Of a DNA stretch of 64,000 nt, positions 47,911 through 55,926 are shown one piece after another; position 1 is the first letter of the stretch, and the number at the start of each line of letters is the position of its first letter. The stretch spans positions 1,364,001-1,428,000 of the forward strand of contig OZ243959.1 in NCBI GenBank assembly GCA_965214525.1. The letters run 5' to 3'. Position numbers and translations under genes: made by a program. The notes beneath the pieces are model-generated. The model worked only from the letters and a program-made list of their open reading frames with translations, was not told the DNA's origin and ran no database searches. The stretch comes from Qipengyuania_B sp965214525 (GTDB lineage: Bacteria; Pseudomonadota; Alphaproteobacteria; Sphingomonadales; Sphingomonadaceae).

Positions 47911-48130
47911 CGACGCGATCTGGACCCGGGCGAGCGCGGTCCGCCGATTCTGGTGGCTTCAAGCCGTTCGGTTCGCCGCGATCGCGCTGGTTGCCTGCGG
48001 CATCGTAATCGTCTCCGGCCGCTGGCTGGCGAGCGACTGGGTAGGATACGTGTTGCTGGTGCTTGGTGCCGTTTTGTATTTCCTGCTTCCCCGCTTCCTT
48101 TCCCGGCACTGGAAAAGCGCCGATTCGTGA
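47903..48130 (+). CDS. Small two-helix membrane protein, unknown function
   Basis: 75 residues from GTG 47903 (VPDDAIWTRASAVRRFWWLQ) with two predicted membrane helices (VRFAAIALVACGIVIVSG and WVGYVLLVLGAVLYFLLP) and a short tail ending HWKSADS. It overlaps the HAD gene by 8 bases and its TGA overlaps the GTG of the ATP12 gene, which strongly supports translation. Its position beside the ATP12 gene suggests a link to F1Fo assembly or simply coupling; no family was recognised. Confidence 0.7.
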   Translation: MPDDAIWTRASAVRRFWWLQAVRFAAIALVACGIVIVSGRWLASDWVGYVLLVLGAVLYFLLPRFLSRHWKSADS

Positions 48131-48843
48131 AGCGGTTCTATACCGATGTCACGATTGCCGAGCAGAGCGAGGGTTGGCAGGTCACGCTCGATCGTCGGGC
48201 CGTTCGCACCCAGGATGGCCAGCCTCAGATCGTGCCGACCAAAGCCTTGGCGCGCATGCTGGCGGCGGAATGGGCGAGGCAGCCAGACACGATGGAACCC
48301 GCCGCCTTTTTCGCACGTGACCTTGCCGACCATGCGATCGATCAAATCGCGCCTGATCCATCGACAGTAATCCGTCGGCTGATGCGCTTCGCCGAGACAG
48401 ACACGCTGTGTTACCGGGCGAATCCGGAAGAGGCGCTCTACCGTCGCCAGATTGCCGTATGGGAGCCGTTGCTGACCGCTCTGGAATCGCGGCACGCGGT
48501 GCGCTTCAGCCGGATCAGCGGCGTCATGCACCGTCCGCAGCCCGAGGCGACGATCGCACAGCTTACCAACGCCCTACGCACGCTGGACCCGTTCGCGATG
48601 GCAGCGCTCGATAGTCTCACCGGCCTCTCGGCTTCCCTGGTGATAGGATTATCGGCGCTCGAACCCCAGGCAAACGCGGCGATTCTTTGGGATGCGGCCT
48701 CGCTGGAAGAGGATTGGCAGGTCGCGCATTGGGGCGTCGATCCGGAAGCCGCGGCGGTGCGCGCTCGTCGGAAAGCGGATTTCATCGCCGCCTTCGATTT
48801 CGCTCGCGCGGCCGCCGATCCCATGGAGGCACCGCTCGCCTAG
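48127..48843 (+). CDS. ATP12-family chaperone for F1-ATPase assembly
   Basis: 238-residue homologue of mitochondrial Atp12, which binds the F1 alpha subunit before assembly. Start VKRFYTDVTIAEQSEGWQVT with GTG 48127; then LDRRAVRTQDGQPQIVPTKALARMLAAEWA (about 19-48), DLADHAIDQI, ETDTLCYRA (about 95) and SLEEDWQVAHWGVDPEA (about 200), all family hallmarks. The protein is common in alphaproteobacteria. Its stop overlaps that of the convergent lipoprotein gene by 4 bases. Confidence 0.9.
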   Translation: MKRFYTDVTIAEQSEGWQVTLDRRAVRTQDGQPQIVPTKALARMLAAEWARQPDTMEPAAFFARDLADHAIDQIAPDPSTVIRRLMRFAETDTLCYRANPEEALYRRQIAVWEPLLTALESRHAVRFSRISGVMHRPQPEATIAQLTNALRTLDPFAMAALDSLTGLSASLVIGLSALEPQANAAILWDAASLEEDWQVAHWGVDPEAAAVRARRKADFIAAFDFARAAADPMEAPLA

Positions 48844-49430
48844 CCTACCCACCCCGCTATTTGCCCTGCAACGTCGTTGGCCGCGCGGTTCAGCGCGTCG
48901 CCAACCGCCAAGCCCTCGGCCTCGACCGAGGGTATGCGCGCTTCGAACCGCCGCGTCGTCACCGCGCTGCCCTCGCCCGTCCTAATGGCATCGACCACCA
49001 CGACCACCGACGATGTGCGCGCATCGTAACCGAACTCGCGCAGGACGCCTTGCAGCTGCGCCATCGGCGCGACGCCGGGGTCATCACCATCGATGACGAC
49101 GCGGTTGCCGCGCGAGCGAATGGTTTCCGCGACCAGCCGGGCGAACAGACGGGTCGGTCGTTCCACCCATGTCGCATCGACCAGATAAGCGAGGCGGCTG
49201 TCGTCCATCTGCACCGGCACCCGGGTCACGTCGATCCGGGCAGGCGCCTCGAACTCCCTCACCGCTATCGCCGTATCTGCATTACCCTGAACGCCGCCGC
49301 CCGCCGGTGCGAGCGCGATGGGCGTCAAGGTCAGCAGGCTTTCGGGCGCTTCTGGTCCGAAGCTGATGCATCCGGGCAACAGCAGCGGCAGACCCAGCAG
49401 GAGGGGAACGATTTTCAAGCGCGTCATCAT
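48840..49430 (-). CDS. ABC-type transport auxiliary lipoprotein (PqiC/YmbA-like)
   Basis: 196 residues from ATG 49430 with a lipoprotein signal (IVPLLLGLPLLLPGC, lipobox LPGC). The mature part follows the ABC_trans_aux pattern: AIAVREFEAPARIDVTRVPVQMDDSRLAYLVDATWVERPTRLFARLVAETI, then a Val-rich strand (SSVVVVVDAI) and a helical end. Such lipoproteins are the outer-membrane partner of MCE transporters. It lies 10 bases downstream of the MlaD-like gene. Confidence 0.87.
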   Translation of the reverse strand: MMTRLKIVPLLLGLPLLLPGCISFGPEAPESLLTLTPIALAPAGGGVQGNADTAIAVREFEAPARIDVTRVPVQMDDSRLAYLVDATWVERPTRLFARLVAETIRSRGNRVVIDGDDPGVAPMAQLQGVLREFGYDARTSSVVVVVDAIRTGEGSAVTTRRFEARIPSVEAEGLAVGDALNRAANDVAGQIAGWVG

Positions 49431-49440
49431 CTCGTTTGCC

Positions 49441-50403
49441 TCATTCCGGTTCGTAATCGGGCAGCGGAGGGCCGCCCAACAGCGAGGACGCGCCTTCGCT
49501 TTCGATCTGTTCGGTGACCTTGCGCAGCGCCTTGCTCGTCGCGCGCAGATCACGCAACGTCGCCTCGGCCGCCGGCAGCGTGCTTTCGCTCACCTGCCGG
49601 GCCGCGGGCCGCACATCGGCCAGGGTGGCTTCGAGCGACTGCGCCGCACCATTCGCGGCGCGCAGGGTTCCGCGCAATTCCTCTGCAATCGCCGCACCTT
49701 CCTCGTTCAGCAGCCGGTCGGTCGATCGCGTCACCTGTTCGAAGGCGTCGAGGGATTCGCTCGCCTCGCGCAAGGTAATTTGCAATTCGGCCGCGACCGC
49801 CCGCAATTCCGGAGTCGCTCGCGCCAGATCGGCGGTCATCGCATTGGTGTTGGCAAGAATGCCCGCGATCTGCCCTTGGTTCTGGTCCGATAGCAACAGC
49901 GTCAGCCGCTCGGTCAAGGTTGCCAGCCGCTCGAGCAATAGCGGCGCATTGGCCAGTATTTCCCCGAGCCCACCGGCCTTCGTGGGAATGACGGGCTTGC
50001 CTTCGGGACAACGCAGTCCGGCAGTGCCCGTCTCGCAGGTGATCGGATTGGCCCCGCGGCGCGCACCGTCGAGCAGAATGGTGGACACTCCGGTGAACGA
50101 ACCCTGGATAGTCGCTGTCGTACCCACCAGGATCGGCACCTCGTCCTGCACCTTGATACGCACCCTTACGAATTGCGGGTCTTTCTCCCATAGAGCAATC
50201 TCGGACACCTGGCCTGCGGGAACCCCGGCGAACGATACCTGCGAACCGTTCGCCAGCCCGGCAACCGATTGCTTGAAGAAGATGTCGTATTCGTCGAGGT
50301 CACCTTGCCCCAACCTCGCCAGCCAGATGATGAACAGCGCCAGCGCGCCCAGCAGCAGCAGGGCGACGATACCGACCCAGACGTGATTGGCGCGTGTTTC
50401 CAT
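49441..50403 (-). CDS. MCE-domain lipid transport protein (MlaD-like)
   Basis: 320-residue periplasmic lipid-binding subunit. One N-terminal helix (VWVGIVALLLLGALALFIIWLA) anchors it; the MCE domain is about 40-115 (SVAGLANGSQVSFAGVPAGQVSEIAL), followed by a long predicted helical/coiled region (about 150-300) with a short Cys-containing insertion (ITCETGTAGLRCPEG) that may form a disulfide. It works with the permease and ATPase genes upstream to move phospholipids across the envelope. Confidence 0.9.
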   Translation of the reverse strand: METRANHVWVGIVALLLLGALALFIIWLARLGQGDLDEYDIFFKQSVAGLANGSQVSFAGVPAGQVSEIALWEKDPQFVRVRIKVQDEVPILVGTTATIQGSFTGVSTILLDGARRGANPITCETGTAGLRCPEGKPVIPTKAGGLGEILANAPLLLERLATLTERLTLLLSDQNQGQIAGILANTNAMTADLARATPELRAVAAELQITLREASESLDAFEQVTRSTDRLLNEEGAAIAEELRGTLRAANGAAQSLEATLADVRPAARQVSESTLPAAEATLRDLRATSKALRKVTEQIESEGASSLLGGPPLPDYEPE

Positions 50404-50411
50404 GGGTTCGC

Positions 50412-51308
50412 CTATGCCTTTGCCCGCTCGACTTTGTCTAATGCTTTGATGGTCGATCCGGCCGGCGCCTGGGCCATGTGCCGGCGCAACTCATCGAGCG
50501 CCTGTGCGGTCAATGCCGCACGACCACGCGGACCGTTGAAGTATTCCTGTATCCAGGGATGGTCGCGCTCCATCAGATTGGGGACGGTATCGATGGCGAT
50601 CACCTGCCGGTCTGCCAGCACGGCCACACGATCGCAAATTTCGTGCAGCGTATCGAGGTCATGGGTGATCAGAAACACCGTCAGCCCCAGGGTCTGCTGC
50701 AATTCCCTGATGAGCTGGTCGAACGCGGCCGCACCGATCGGATCGAGGCCCGCTGTCGGCTCGTCGAGGAAGATCAGCTCCGGGTCGAGGGCCAGCGCCC
50801 GCGCCAGTCCGGCGCGTTTCTTCATCCCGCCCGAAAGTTCGGACGGGTATTTGGTTGTCGCCTCTTCCGGCAACCCGCTCATTACGACCTTGTACCGGGC
50901 GATCTCGTGTCGCAAACCGTCCTCGATATCGGGATAGAATTGCTTCAGCGGAACTTCGACATTCTCGCCCACGGTCAGGGTGGAGAACAGCGCCCCGCCC
51001 TGGAACAGCACCCCCCAGCGATTGCGCACACCCAGCACCTGATCGGGCTCGCTGTTGGTGATGGACCGCCCGAACACGCGAATGTCGCCTTCGCTGGGCG
51101 TTTGCAGGCCGATGATGGAACGCATCAACACCGATTTACCCGTGCCCGATCCCCCGACGACGCCGATGATCTCGCCCCGCCTGACCTGCATCGACAGATC
51201 ATCGTGAATGGTCTGTTCGCCGAACCGGTTGACCAGCCCTTCCACCTCGATGGGATATTCGCCGCGAAACCGCTCATACGGCTCTATCGGTTTGCGCTCA
51301 TCCGCCAT
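50412..51308 (-). CDS. Lipid ABC transporter ATP-binding protein (MlaF-like)
   Basis: 298-residue ATPase. Walker A is GGSGTGKSVLMRSI (about 43-56), the Q-loop QGGALF, the signature LSGGMKKRAGLARAL (about 148), Walker B LIFLDEPTAGLDP (about 170) and the H-loop ITHDLDTLHEI. GGMKKR is the MlaF/Mce-type signature variant. ATG 51308 shares one base with the permease stop (TGATG). A C-terminal helix region (GPRGRAALTAQALDELRRHMAQ) extends beyond the core, as in regulatory tails of MlaF proteins. Confidence 0.93.
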   Translation of the reverse strand: MADERKPIEPYERFRGEYPIEVEGLVNRFGEQTIHDDLSMQVRRGEIIGVVGGSGTGKSVLMRSIIGLQTPSEGDIRVFGRSITNSEPDQVLGVRNRWGVLFQGGALFSTLTVGENVEVPLKQFYPDIEDGLRHEIARYKVVMSGLPEEATTKYPSELSGGMKKRAGLARALALDPELIFLDEPTAGLDPIGAAAFDQLIRELQQTLGLTVFLITHDLDTLHEICDRVAVLADRQVIAIDTVPNLMERDHPWIQEYFNGPRGRAALTAQALDELRRHMAQAPAGSTIKALDKVERAKA

Positions 51309-52420
51309 CAGCCCCACCCGATATTGGTGAAGAACACAGCGAAGAAGGCATCGATCACGATGACCATGAAGATGGCCGAAACCACCGCCGTCGTGGTGCG
51401 CAGGCCAACCTGTTCGGAATTGCCCTCTACCTGCATCCCCTGATAGCAACCTGCCAGCGCCACGATCAGCCCGAAGATCGGCGCCTTTATCAAGCCGACC
51501 CACAGATCGTAGGTAGGCACCACTTCCCGGATGCGTTGCAGGAAGCTGATGAATGGAATGCTTAGCGACAGGTCGGCAATGACCGCGCCCCCGATGATCG
51601 CCACGATACACGCGTAAAAGCCCAGCAGCGGCATCATGAGGATAGAGGCGAGAATGCGGGGGATCACCAGTGCCTCGATCGGCGAGATACCGATGGTCCG
51701 CATGGCGTCCACTTCCTCTGTCAGCTTCATCGTGCCGATCTGCGCGGCGAAGGCGGAACCCGATCGGCCGGCCACCATGATGGCCGTCATCAGCACGCCA
51801 AGTTCGCGCAAGGTGATCCGGCCGACCAGGTTCACGGTCAACGTCTCGGCACCGAATTGCGCCAATTGCACCGCGCCCTGCTGGGCGATGACGATGCCGA
51901 TGAGAAAGCTCATCAACCCCACGATGGGCAAGGCCGAAACGCCGACCACTTCCAGCTGGCGCACCAGCGCCTTGCCTCGGAACCGGCTTGGATGGCGGAT
52001 CAGCGAACCGCATCCGAGCAGGATCTGCCCCAGAAACCCCATGACCCCGCGAAGCCCGGTGAAGAAGTCGACCACCAATTCGCCGAGCCGTTCGGGCACG
52101 CGTCGCCAGACAGGAGCGCGGTCGGGCCGGGTCTTGCCTGAGCCCTCCGGCAGCGCCACCGCCTTGACCAGCCGCTCTGCACGCTCGCTGCCGCCCGTCA
52201 GCGTACCGTCCAGCCGCGCCGCCAGATCGTTTGCAACGAATGCGCCCACCGTATCGATCTCGGTGACATTGGAAATGTCGACATGGCCGACCGGGCCGCC
52301 GACCCGCTCGAGATCCTGATCGATCTGTCCGATGGTCGAGACGAGGAACGGTCCGCGCAGCATCAACGTCCGGCCGCCTTGCGCATCATCGACCAGTTCG
52401 AAGGAAGCCCCCGTCGTCAT
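51308..52420 (-). CDS. Lipid ABC transporter permease with N-terminal STAS domain (MlaE-like)
   Basis: 370 residues: an N-terminal STAS-like domain (about 5-90; GPVGHVDISNVTEIDTVGAFVANDLAARL) fused to the MlaE permease domain (about 110-370; MSFLIGIVIAQQGAVQLAQFGAETLTVNLVGRITLRELGVLMTAIMVAGRSGSAFAAQIGTMKLTEEVDAM). In E. coli the STAS protein MlaB is separate, so this is a natural fusion, common in alphaproteobacteria. It is first in the four-gene transporter operon and diverges from valS. Confidence 0.92.
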   Translation of the reverse strand: MTTGASFELVDDAQGGRTLMLRGPFLVSTIGQIDQDLERVGGPVGHVDISNVTEIDTVGAFVANDLAARLDGTLTGGSERAERLVKAVALPEGSGKTRPDRAPVWRRVPERLGELVVDFFTGLRGVMGFLGQILLGCGSLIRHPSRFRGKALVRQLEVVGVSALPIVGLMSFLIGIVIAQQGAVQLAQFGAETLTVNLVGRITLRELGVLMTAIMVAGRSGSAFAAQIGTMKLTEEVDAMRTIGISPIEALVIPRILASILMMPLLGFYACIVAIIGGAVIADLSLSIPFISFLQRIREVVPTYDLWVGLIKAPIFGLIVALAGCYQGMQVEGNSEQVGLRTTTAVVSAIFMVIVIDAFFAVFFTNIGWG

Positions 52421-52528
52421 ACGCGGCTCCTATGCGGGCAAATCGAGCGCCGGACAAGCGGATCGTTGCGACCGAGCGCTTGGCAGCGTTGCGTCCGCGC
52501 CGCACCGCTGGCAAAGGTCGCTTCCAAG

Positions 52529-54490
52529 ATGACAAGCGAACTGCCCAAGACATTCGACCCGGCCGAGATCGAGGCCCGCTGGTATGCCCACTGGAAGGAG
52601 CACGGCCTGTTCCGCCCCGACCGCCCCGATGCCGAACCCTTCACCCTGGTCAATCCGCCGCCCAACGTAACGGGCTCGCTGCATATCGGCCATGCGCTCG
52701 ACAACACGCTGCAGGACATCATCGTGCGCTACGAGCGGCTGCGCGGCAAGGATGCGCTGTGGGTGGTCGGCGTGGACCATGCCGGGATAGCCACGCAGAT
52801 GGTGGTGGAGCGGCAGCTGGAGGAACGGCAGGACAAGCGGACGAACTATTCGCGCGAGGCGTTCATAGACAAGGTCTGGGAATGGAAGGACGAGAGCGGC
52901 GGCACGATTACCGGGCAGTTGCGGCGGCTGGGCTGTTCGATGGATTGGTCGCGCGAGCAGTTCACCATGTCGCCCCACTTTCAGAAGGCCGTCACCCGCG
53001 CCTTCGTCGAGCTCTACAACGATGGATTGATCTATCGCGACAAGCGGCTGGTGAACTGGGATCCGAGGCTCAAGACCGCAATCAGCGACCTCGAGGTCGA
53101 GACGAAGGACGTGAAGGGCAGCTTCTGGACCTTCCGTTATCCTTTGTCGGACGGCAGCGGCGACATCCGCGTCTCCACCACCCGCCCCGAAACCATGCTT
53201 GCCGATATGGCGGTGGCGGTGCATCCGTCGGACGAGCGCTATGTCGAGCTGGTCGCGCGCGGAGCCAAGGTGCGCCTGCCGCTCACGGGCCGGGAAATTC
53301 CCATCGTCGCGGACGAACACGCCGACCCGGAACTGGGCAGCGGGGCGGTGAAGATCACGCCGGGTCACGACTTCAACGATTTCGAGGTCGGCAAGCGGGC
53401 AGGTATCGCTGCGGGCGAGATGCTCAATATGTTCGATGCCGAGGCACGGGTGGTGCAATGCGGCGACGTTCCCGAAGAACTGGTCGGGCTGGACCGGTTC
53501 GAGGCGCGCAAGCGTGTCGTCGCGATGCTGAAGGAACAGGGCTTCCTCGTGCCGTTCGTCGACAAGGACGGCGAGGAACACGATGCGGAGCCACGGGTGA
53601 TACCAACCCCCTTCGGCGATCGCGGCGGGGTCGAGATCGAGCCGTGGCTGACCGACCAATGGTATGTCGATGCGGAAGAAGCTGGCGCAGGCGCCATTGA
53701 GGCGGTGCGTTCGGGCGAGGTCGAAATCGTGCCGAAAAGCTGGGAGAAGACGTTCTTCAACTGGATGGAGAACATCCAGCCGTGGTGTGTGTCACGGCAA
53801 TTGTGGTGGGGGCATCGCATACCGGCTTGGTATGGGCCTCGAAAGCTCGAAGATGGGCGAATTACCGTTTCGATCCCCGGTAAAGGCAGCGGTTCATTCC
53901 AACCGAATTATCAGGTGTTCGTCGCGGAAAGCGAAGGCGATGCTTTGGCCAAAGCCACCAAGTTCTATGGTAGTCTCGCCAAAACCTGCGAGAACGCAGA
54001 TGAAGCCTTTGATCATATCTTGATGGCCAACACCGAAGATCGGGAACCACGCCCTTCAATCTGGCGCGACCCCGACGTCCTCGACACCTGGTTCTCCTCC
54101 GCTTTGTGGCCCTTCGCCACGCTTGGTTGGCCTGCATCCTCCCCATCCGCGGATGGGGAGGGGGACCATGTGCAGCATGGTGGAGGGGTGCGCTACAAGC
54201 TGCCGCCAAAAACCAATGCCGCCGTAACTCGCGCGAAGGCCATGCGGCGTGCCATGCCCCCTTCCGAGACGGCTTTGTGGAACGCGCTGAAGGACCGTCC
54301 GGGTGGATTCAAGTTCCGTCGGCAGCATCCGGCCGGAGATTACGTCCTCGATTTCTTCTGCCCGGCAGCGGGTCTGGCGATCGAAGTCGATGGGGAGGCA
54401 CGACAGAGGCAACCGACCGCATCGCGACGCCCAGCGCGACCGTGCCTTGCGAGAATGGGGTGTCGAAATCCTGCGTGTGCCGGCGCGTGA
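52529..54490 (+). CDS. valS: Valine--tRNA ligase, N-terminal part (gene interrupted by insertion)
   Basis: Class I synthetase for tRNA-Val. From ATG 52529 (MTSELPKTFDPAEIEARWYA) the frame carries the HIGH motif in PPNVTGSLHIGHALDNTLQD (about residue 45), the editing CP1 domain (about 170-390; WTFRYPL, TTRPETMLADMAVAVHP) and WGHRIPAWYG, and reaches DVLDTWFSSALWPFATLGWP at 54133. There ValS sequence stops, and the frame continues through about 119 residues of foreign sequence (palindrome, DUF559-like) to a TGA at 54488. Native ValS resumes in the same frame near 54620. The upstream 52283 extension is unsupported. Confidence 0.9.
   Translation: MTSELPKTFDPAEIEARWYAHWKEHGLFRPDRPDAEPFTLVNPPPNVTGSLHIGHALDNTLQDIIVRYERLRGKDALWVVGVDHAGIATQMVVERQLEERQDKRTNYSREAFIDKVWEWKDESGGTITGQLRRLGCSMDWSREQFTMSPHFQKAVTRAFVELYNDGLIYRDKRLVNWDPRLKTAISDLEVETKDVKGSFWTFRYPLSDGSGDIRVSTTRPETMLADMAVAVHPSDERYVELVARGAKVRLPLTGREIPIVADEHADPELGSGAVKITPGHDFNDFEVGKRAGIAAGEMLNMFDAEARVVQCGDVPEELVGLDRFEARKRVVAMLKEQGFLVPFVDKDGEEHDAEPRVIPTPFGDRGGVEIEPWLTDQWYVDAEEAGAGAIEAVRSGEVEIVPKSWEKTFFNWMENIQPWCVSRQLWWGHRIPAWYGPRKLEDGRITVSIPGKGSGSFQPNYQVFVAESEGDALAKATKFYGSLAKTCENADEAFDHILMANTEDREPRPSIWRDPDVLDTWFSSALWPFATLGWPASSPSADGEGDHVQHGGGVRYKLPPKTNAAVTRAKAMRRAMPPSETALWNALKDRPGGFKFRRQHPAGDYVLDFFCPAAGLAIEVDGEARQRQPTASRRPARPCLARMGCRNPACAGA
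54138..54189 (+). repeat. Left two-hairpin module of the valS insert
   Basis: It starts with a perfect 24-bp palindrome (54138-54161, arms CCTCCCCATCC / GGATGGGGAGG), continues GGG, then a second hairpin ACCATG–TGCAG–CATGGT (54165-54181), and ends GGAGGGGT. The reverse complement of 54550-54599 has the same layout with different stem bases. Confidence 0.8.
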
Positions 54491-54530
54491 CGTGTTTGCA
54501 GATGTCGAGCAGGTGGTAACAGCATCGTAG
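54188..54530 (+). pseudogene. DUF559 (Vsr-like endonuclease domain) gene, frameshifted
   Basis: Reading from GTG 54188: VRYKLPPKTNAAVTRAKAMR, then MPPSETALWNALKDRPGGFKFRRQHPAGDYVLDFFCPAAGLAIEVDGEA, the DUF559 signature (FRRQ-x-P-x-G-x-Y-x-x-DF; VExDG-x-x-H). Near 54399-54402 the expected GCACAC has become GCAC, a loss of one CA unit, and the frame shifts. The other frame then gives HDRGNRPHRDAQRDRALREWG and VEILRVPARDVFADVEQVV, ending TAG 54528. DUF559 proteins have the PD-(D/E)xK/Vsr-type nuclease fold and are common in small sphingomonad repeats-with-cargo. As written it is inactive and fused to the ValS N half. Confidence 0.72.
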
Positions 54531-54549
54531 CAGCAGCGGAGGAGAGATT

Positions 54550-54599
54550 ACCCCTCCCCCGTCCTTCGGACGGTCCCCCTCCCCGACAGGTCGGGGAGG
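54550..54599 (-). repeat. Right two-hairpin module of the valS insert
   Basis: Inverted counterpart of the left module. ACCCCTCCC leads into the hairpin CCGTCC–TTC–GGACGG (54559-54573), TCCC, and then a 10-bp stem CCTCCCCGAC–AG–GTCGGGGAGG (54578-54599). Stem sequences differ from the left copy but pair fully, so structure rather than sequence is conserved. Confidence 0.8.
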
Positions 54600-54643
54600 A
54601 TAGCCAATCACCTCTTCTCCACAAACACTACCCCAACGATCTG

Positions 54644-55915
54644 TTGATCTCAGGTTTTGACATCCTGTTCTTCTGGGATGCGCGGATGATGATGATGGGC
54701 CGCCATCTGACGGGCGAGAACCCCTGGAAGCGGCTTTATCTGCACGGTCTGGTGCGCGCGCCTGACGGGCAGAAGATGTCCAAATCCAAGGGCAATGTCG
54801 TCGATCCGCTCGGCCTGATCGACCGCTACGGCGCGGATGCCCTCAGGTTCTTCATGGCGGCGATGGAAAGCCAGGGGCGCGACATCAAGATGGATGATGC
54901 TCGCGTAGAAGGCTATCGCAACTTCGCGACGAAGCTGTGGAACGCAACCCGCTTCTGCCAGGCGAACGGGATCGTGGCGTCAACGCAGATCGCCGCGCCG
55001 CCCACGAAGCTGGCGATCAACACCTGGATCGTCGGCGAACTGATCGAGACGCTGGCGGGGATGGAGCAGGCGCTGGCCGATCTACGCTTCGACGCGGCGG
55101 CCAATGCCATCTACCACTTCGTTTGGGACCGCTTCTGCGACTGGTATCTGGAACTCATCAAACCTGTGCTCCAGCCCGCCACTCCGGCACAGGCGGCAAT
55201 TCAGAACGATGACGATCCGCCAGCCCTATCGGATCACGACCTTCACCAAAACGACGATCGGGCGCAGTGGTCGCCTGTCGTCGAAACCCGGCAGACTGCC
55301 GGTTGGGTGCTCGACCAGATCCTAGTCATGCTGCACCCGTTCATGCCGTTCGTGACGGAGGAATTGTGGAGCAAGCAGGGCGACCGTGCACGATATCCTC
55401 TCATTACCGCAAAATGGCCAAAGCCCGAGGGGCAGGTGGACCCGGAAGCGAAAGCGGCGATCGACTGGGTGATCCGCTTGACCACCGCGACCCGTGCCGC
55501 GCGCAACGAACTAGGGATTGCACCTGGGGCGAAATTAGCCGCCTATGTCGCCGCGCCCTCTCCCACCGCGCAGAAGGTGATCGAGCGGAGCAGCGCCGCT
55601 ATCGAGCGGCTGGCCCGCCTCGCCCCGATTCATGTCGGCGATGCGCCGGCCGGGCCGGCGATGCAAGTGACGGCGGGCGAGGATGTGTTCGTTATTCCCC
55701 TCGAAGGCATTGTCGATGTCGCGGCAGAGCAGGCCCGGTTGCAAAAGGGGCTGGCTGCGGCGCAGAAAGAGCGCGATGCCCTGCAAAAGCGGCTCGACAA
55801 TCCGAACTTCACCGACAAGGCCAAACCCGAAGCGGTGGAGAAGGCGCGCGCCGACTTGGCACACCATCAGGGCGAAGCCGAGCGGTTGCTGGCGGCGCTG
55901 GACCGGTTGGGATAA
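54644..55915 (+). CDS. valS: Valine--tRNA ligase, C-terminal part (after insertion)
   Basis: In the same frame as the N half. Native sequence resumes at about 54620 with HYPNDLLISGFDILFFWDARMMMMG and continues through KMSKSKGNVVDPLGLIDRYGADALR, the anticodon-binding helical domain (TKLWNATRFCQANGI to MLHPFMPFVTEELW) and the C-terminal coiled-coil (EQARLQKGLAAAQKERDALQKRLDNPNF). 54644 is a TTG; the four consecutive ATGs near 54687 are another possible reinitiation site, and neither has a clear ribosome site. It contains an unusual acidic loop (NDDDPPALSDHDLHQNDD). If not translated separately, the synthetase is inactive and a second valS copy would be required. Confidence 0.85.
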   Translation: MISGFDILFFWDARMMMMGRHLTGENPWKRLYLHGLVRAPDGQKMSKSKGNVVDPLGLIDRYGADALRFFMAAMESQGRDIKMDDARVEGYRNFATKLWNATRFCQANGIVASTQIAAPPTKLAINTWIVGELIETLAGMEQALADLRFDAAANAIYHFVWDRFCDWYLELIKPVLQPATPAQAAIQNDDDPPALSDHDLHQNDDRAQWSPVVETRQTAGWVLDQILVMLHPFMPFVTEELWSKQGDRARYPLITAKWPKPEGQVDPEAKAAIDWVIRLTTATRAARNELGIAPGAKLAAYVAAPSPTAQKVIERSSAAIERLARLAPIHVGDAPAGPAMQVTAGEDVFVIPLEGIVDVAAEQARLQKGLAAAQKERDALQKRLDNPNFTDKAKPEAVEKARADLAHHQGEAERLLAALDRLG

Positions 55916-55926
55916 GGCGCGGTTCG

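Larger units (their letters stand above)
54134..54619 (+). mobile_element. Palindrome-bounded DUF559 element inserted in valS
   Basis: About 486 bases separate ValS residues GWP (ending 54133) from KHYPNDLLISGFD (from about 54620), where normal enzymes have only a few residues. The insert has a left two-hairpin module (54138-54189), a DUF559-like reading frame (54188-54530) and an inverted two-hairpin module (54550-54599). Its outermost bases form inverted ATCCTCCCC / GGGGAGGAT (54136-54144, 54594-54602). Insert length is a multiple of three, but in-frame stops break valS. No transposase is present, so movement would need an outside enzyme or the encoded nuclease. Boundaries are accurate to roughly 10 bases. 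Confidence 0.7.

Noticed and set aside
52283..52528. An N-terminal extension of ValS of 82 residues
   Set aside because: It lies opposite the start of the lipid permease gene and has no ValS similarity; ATG 52529 gives the normal N terminus.
54134..54643. Intein inside ValS
   Set aside because: No N-terminal Cys/Ser splice block and no C-terminal His-Asn followed by a nucleophile; in-frame stops are present and palindromes bound the insert.
54134..54643. Group I or II intron inside valS
   Set aside because: No recognisable catalytic core or domain V-like hairpin, and the insert is under 0.5 kb and mostly coding.
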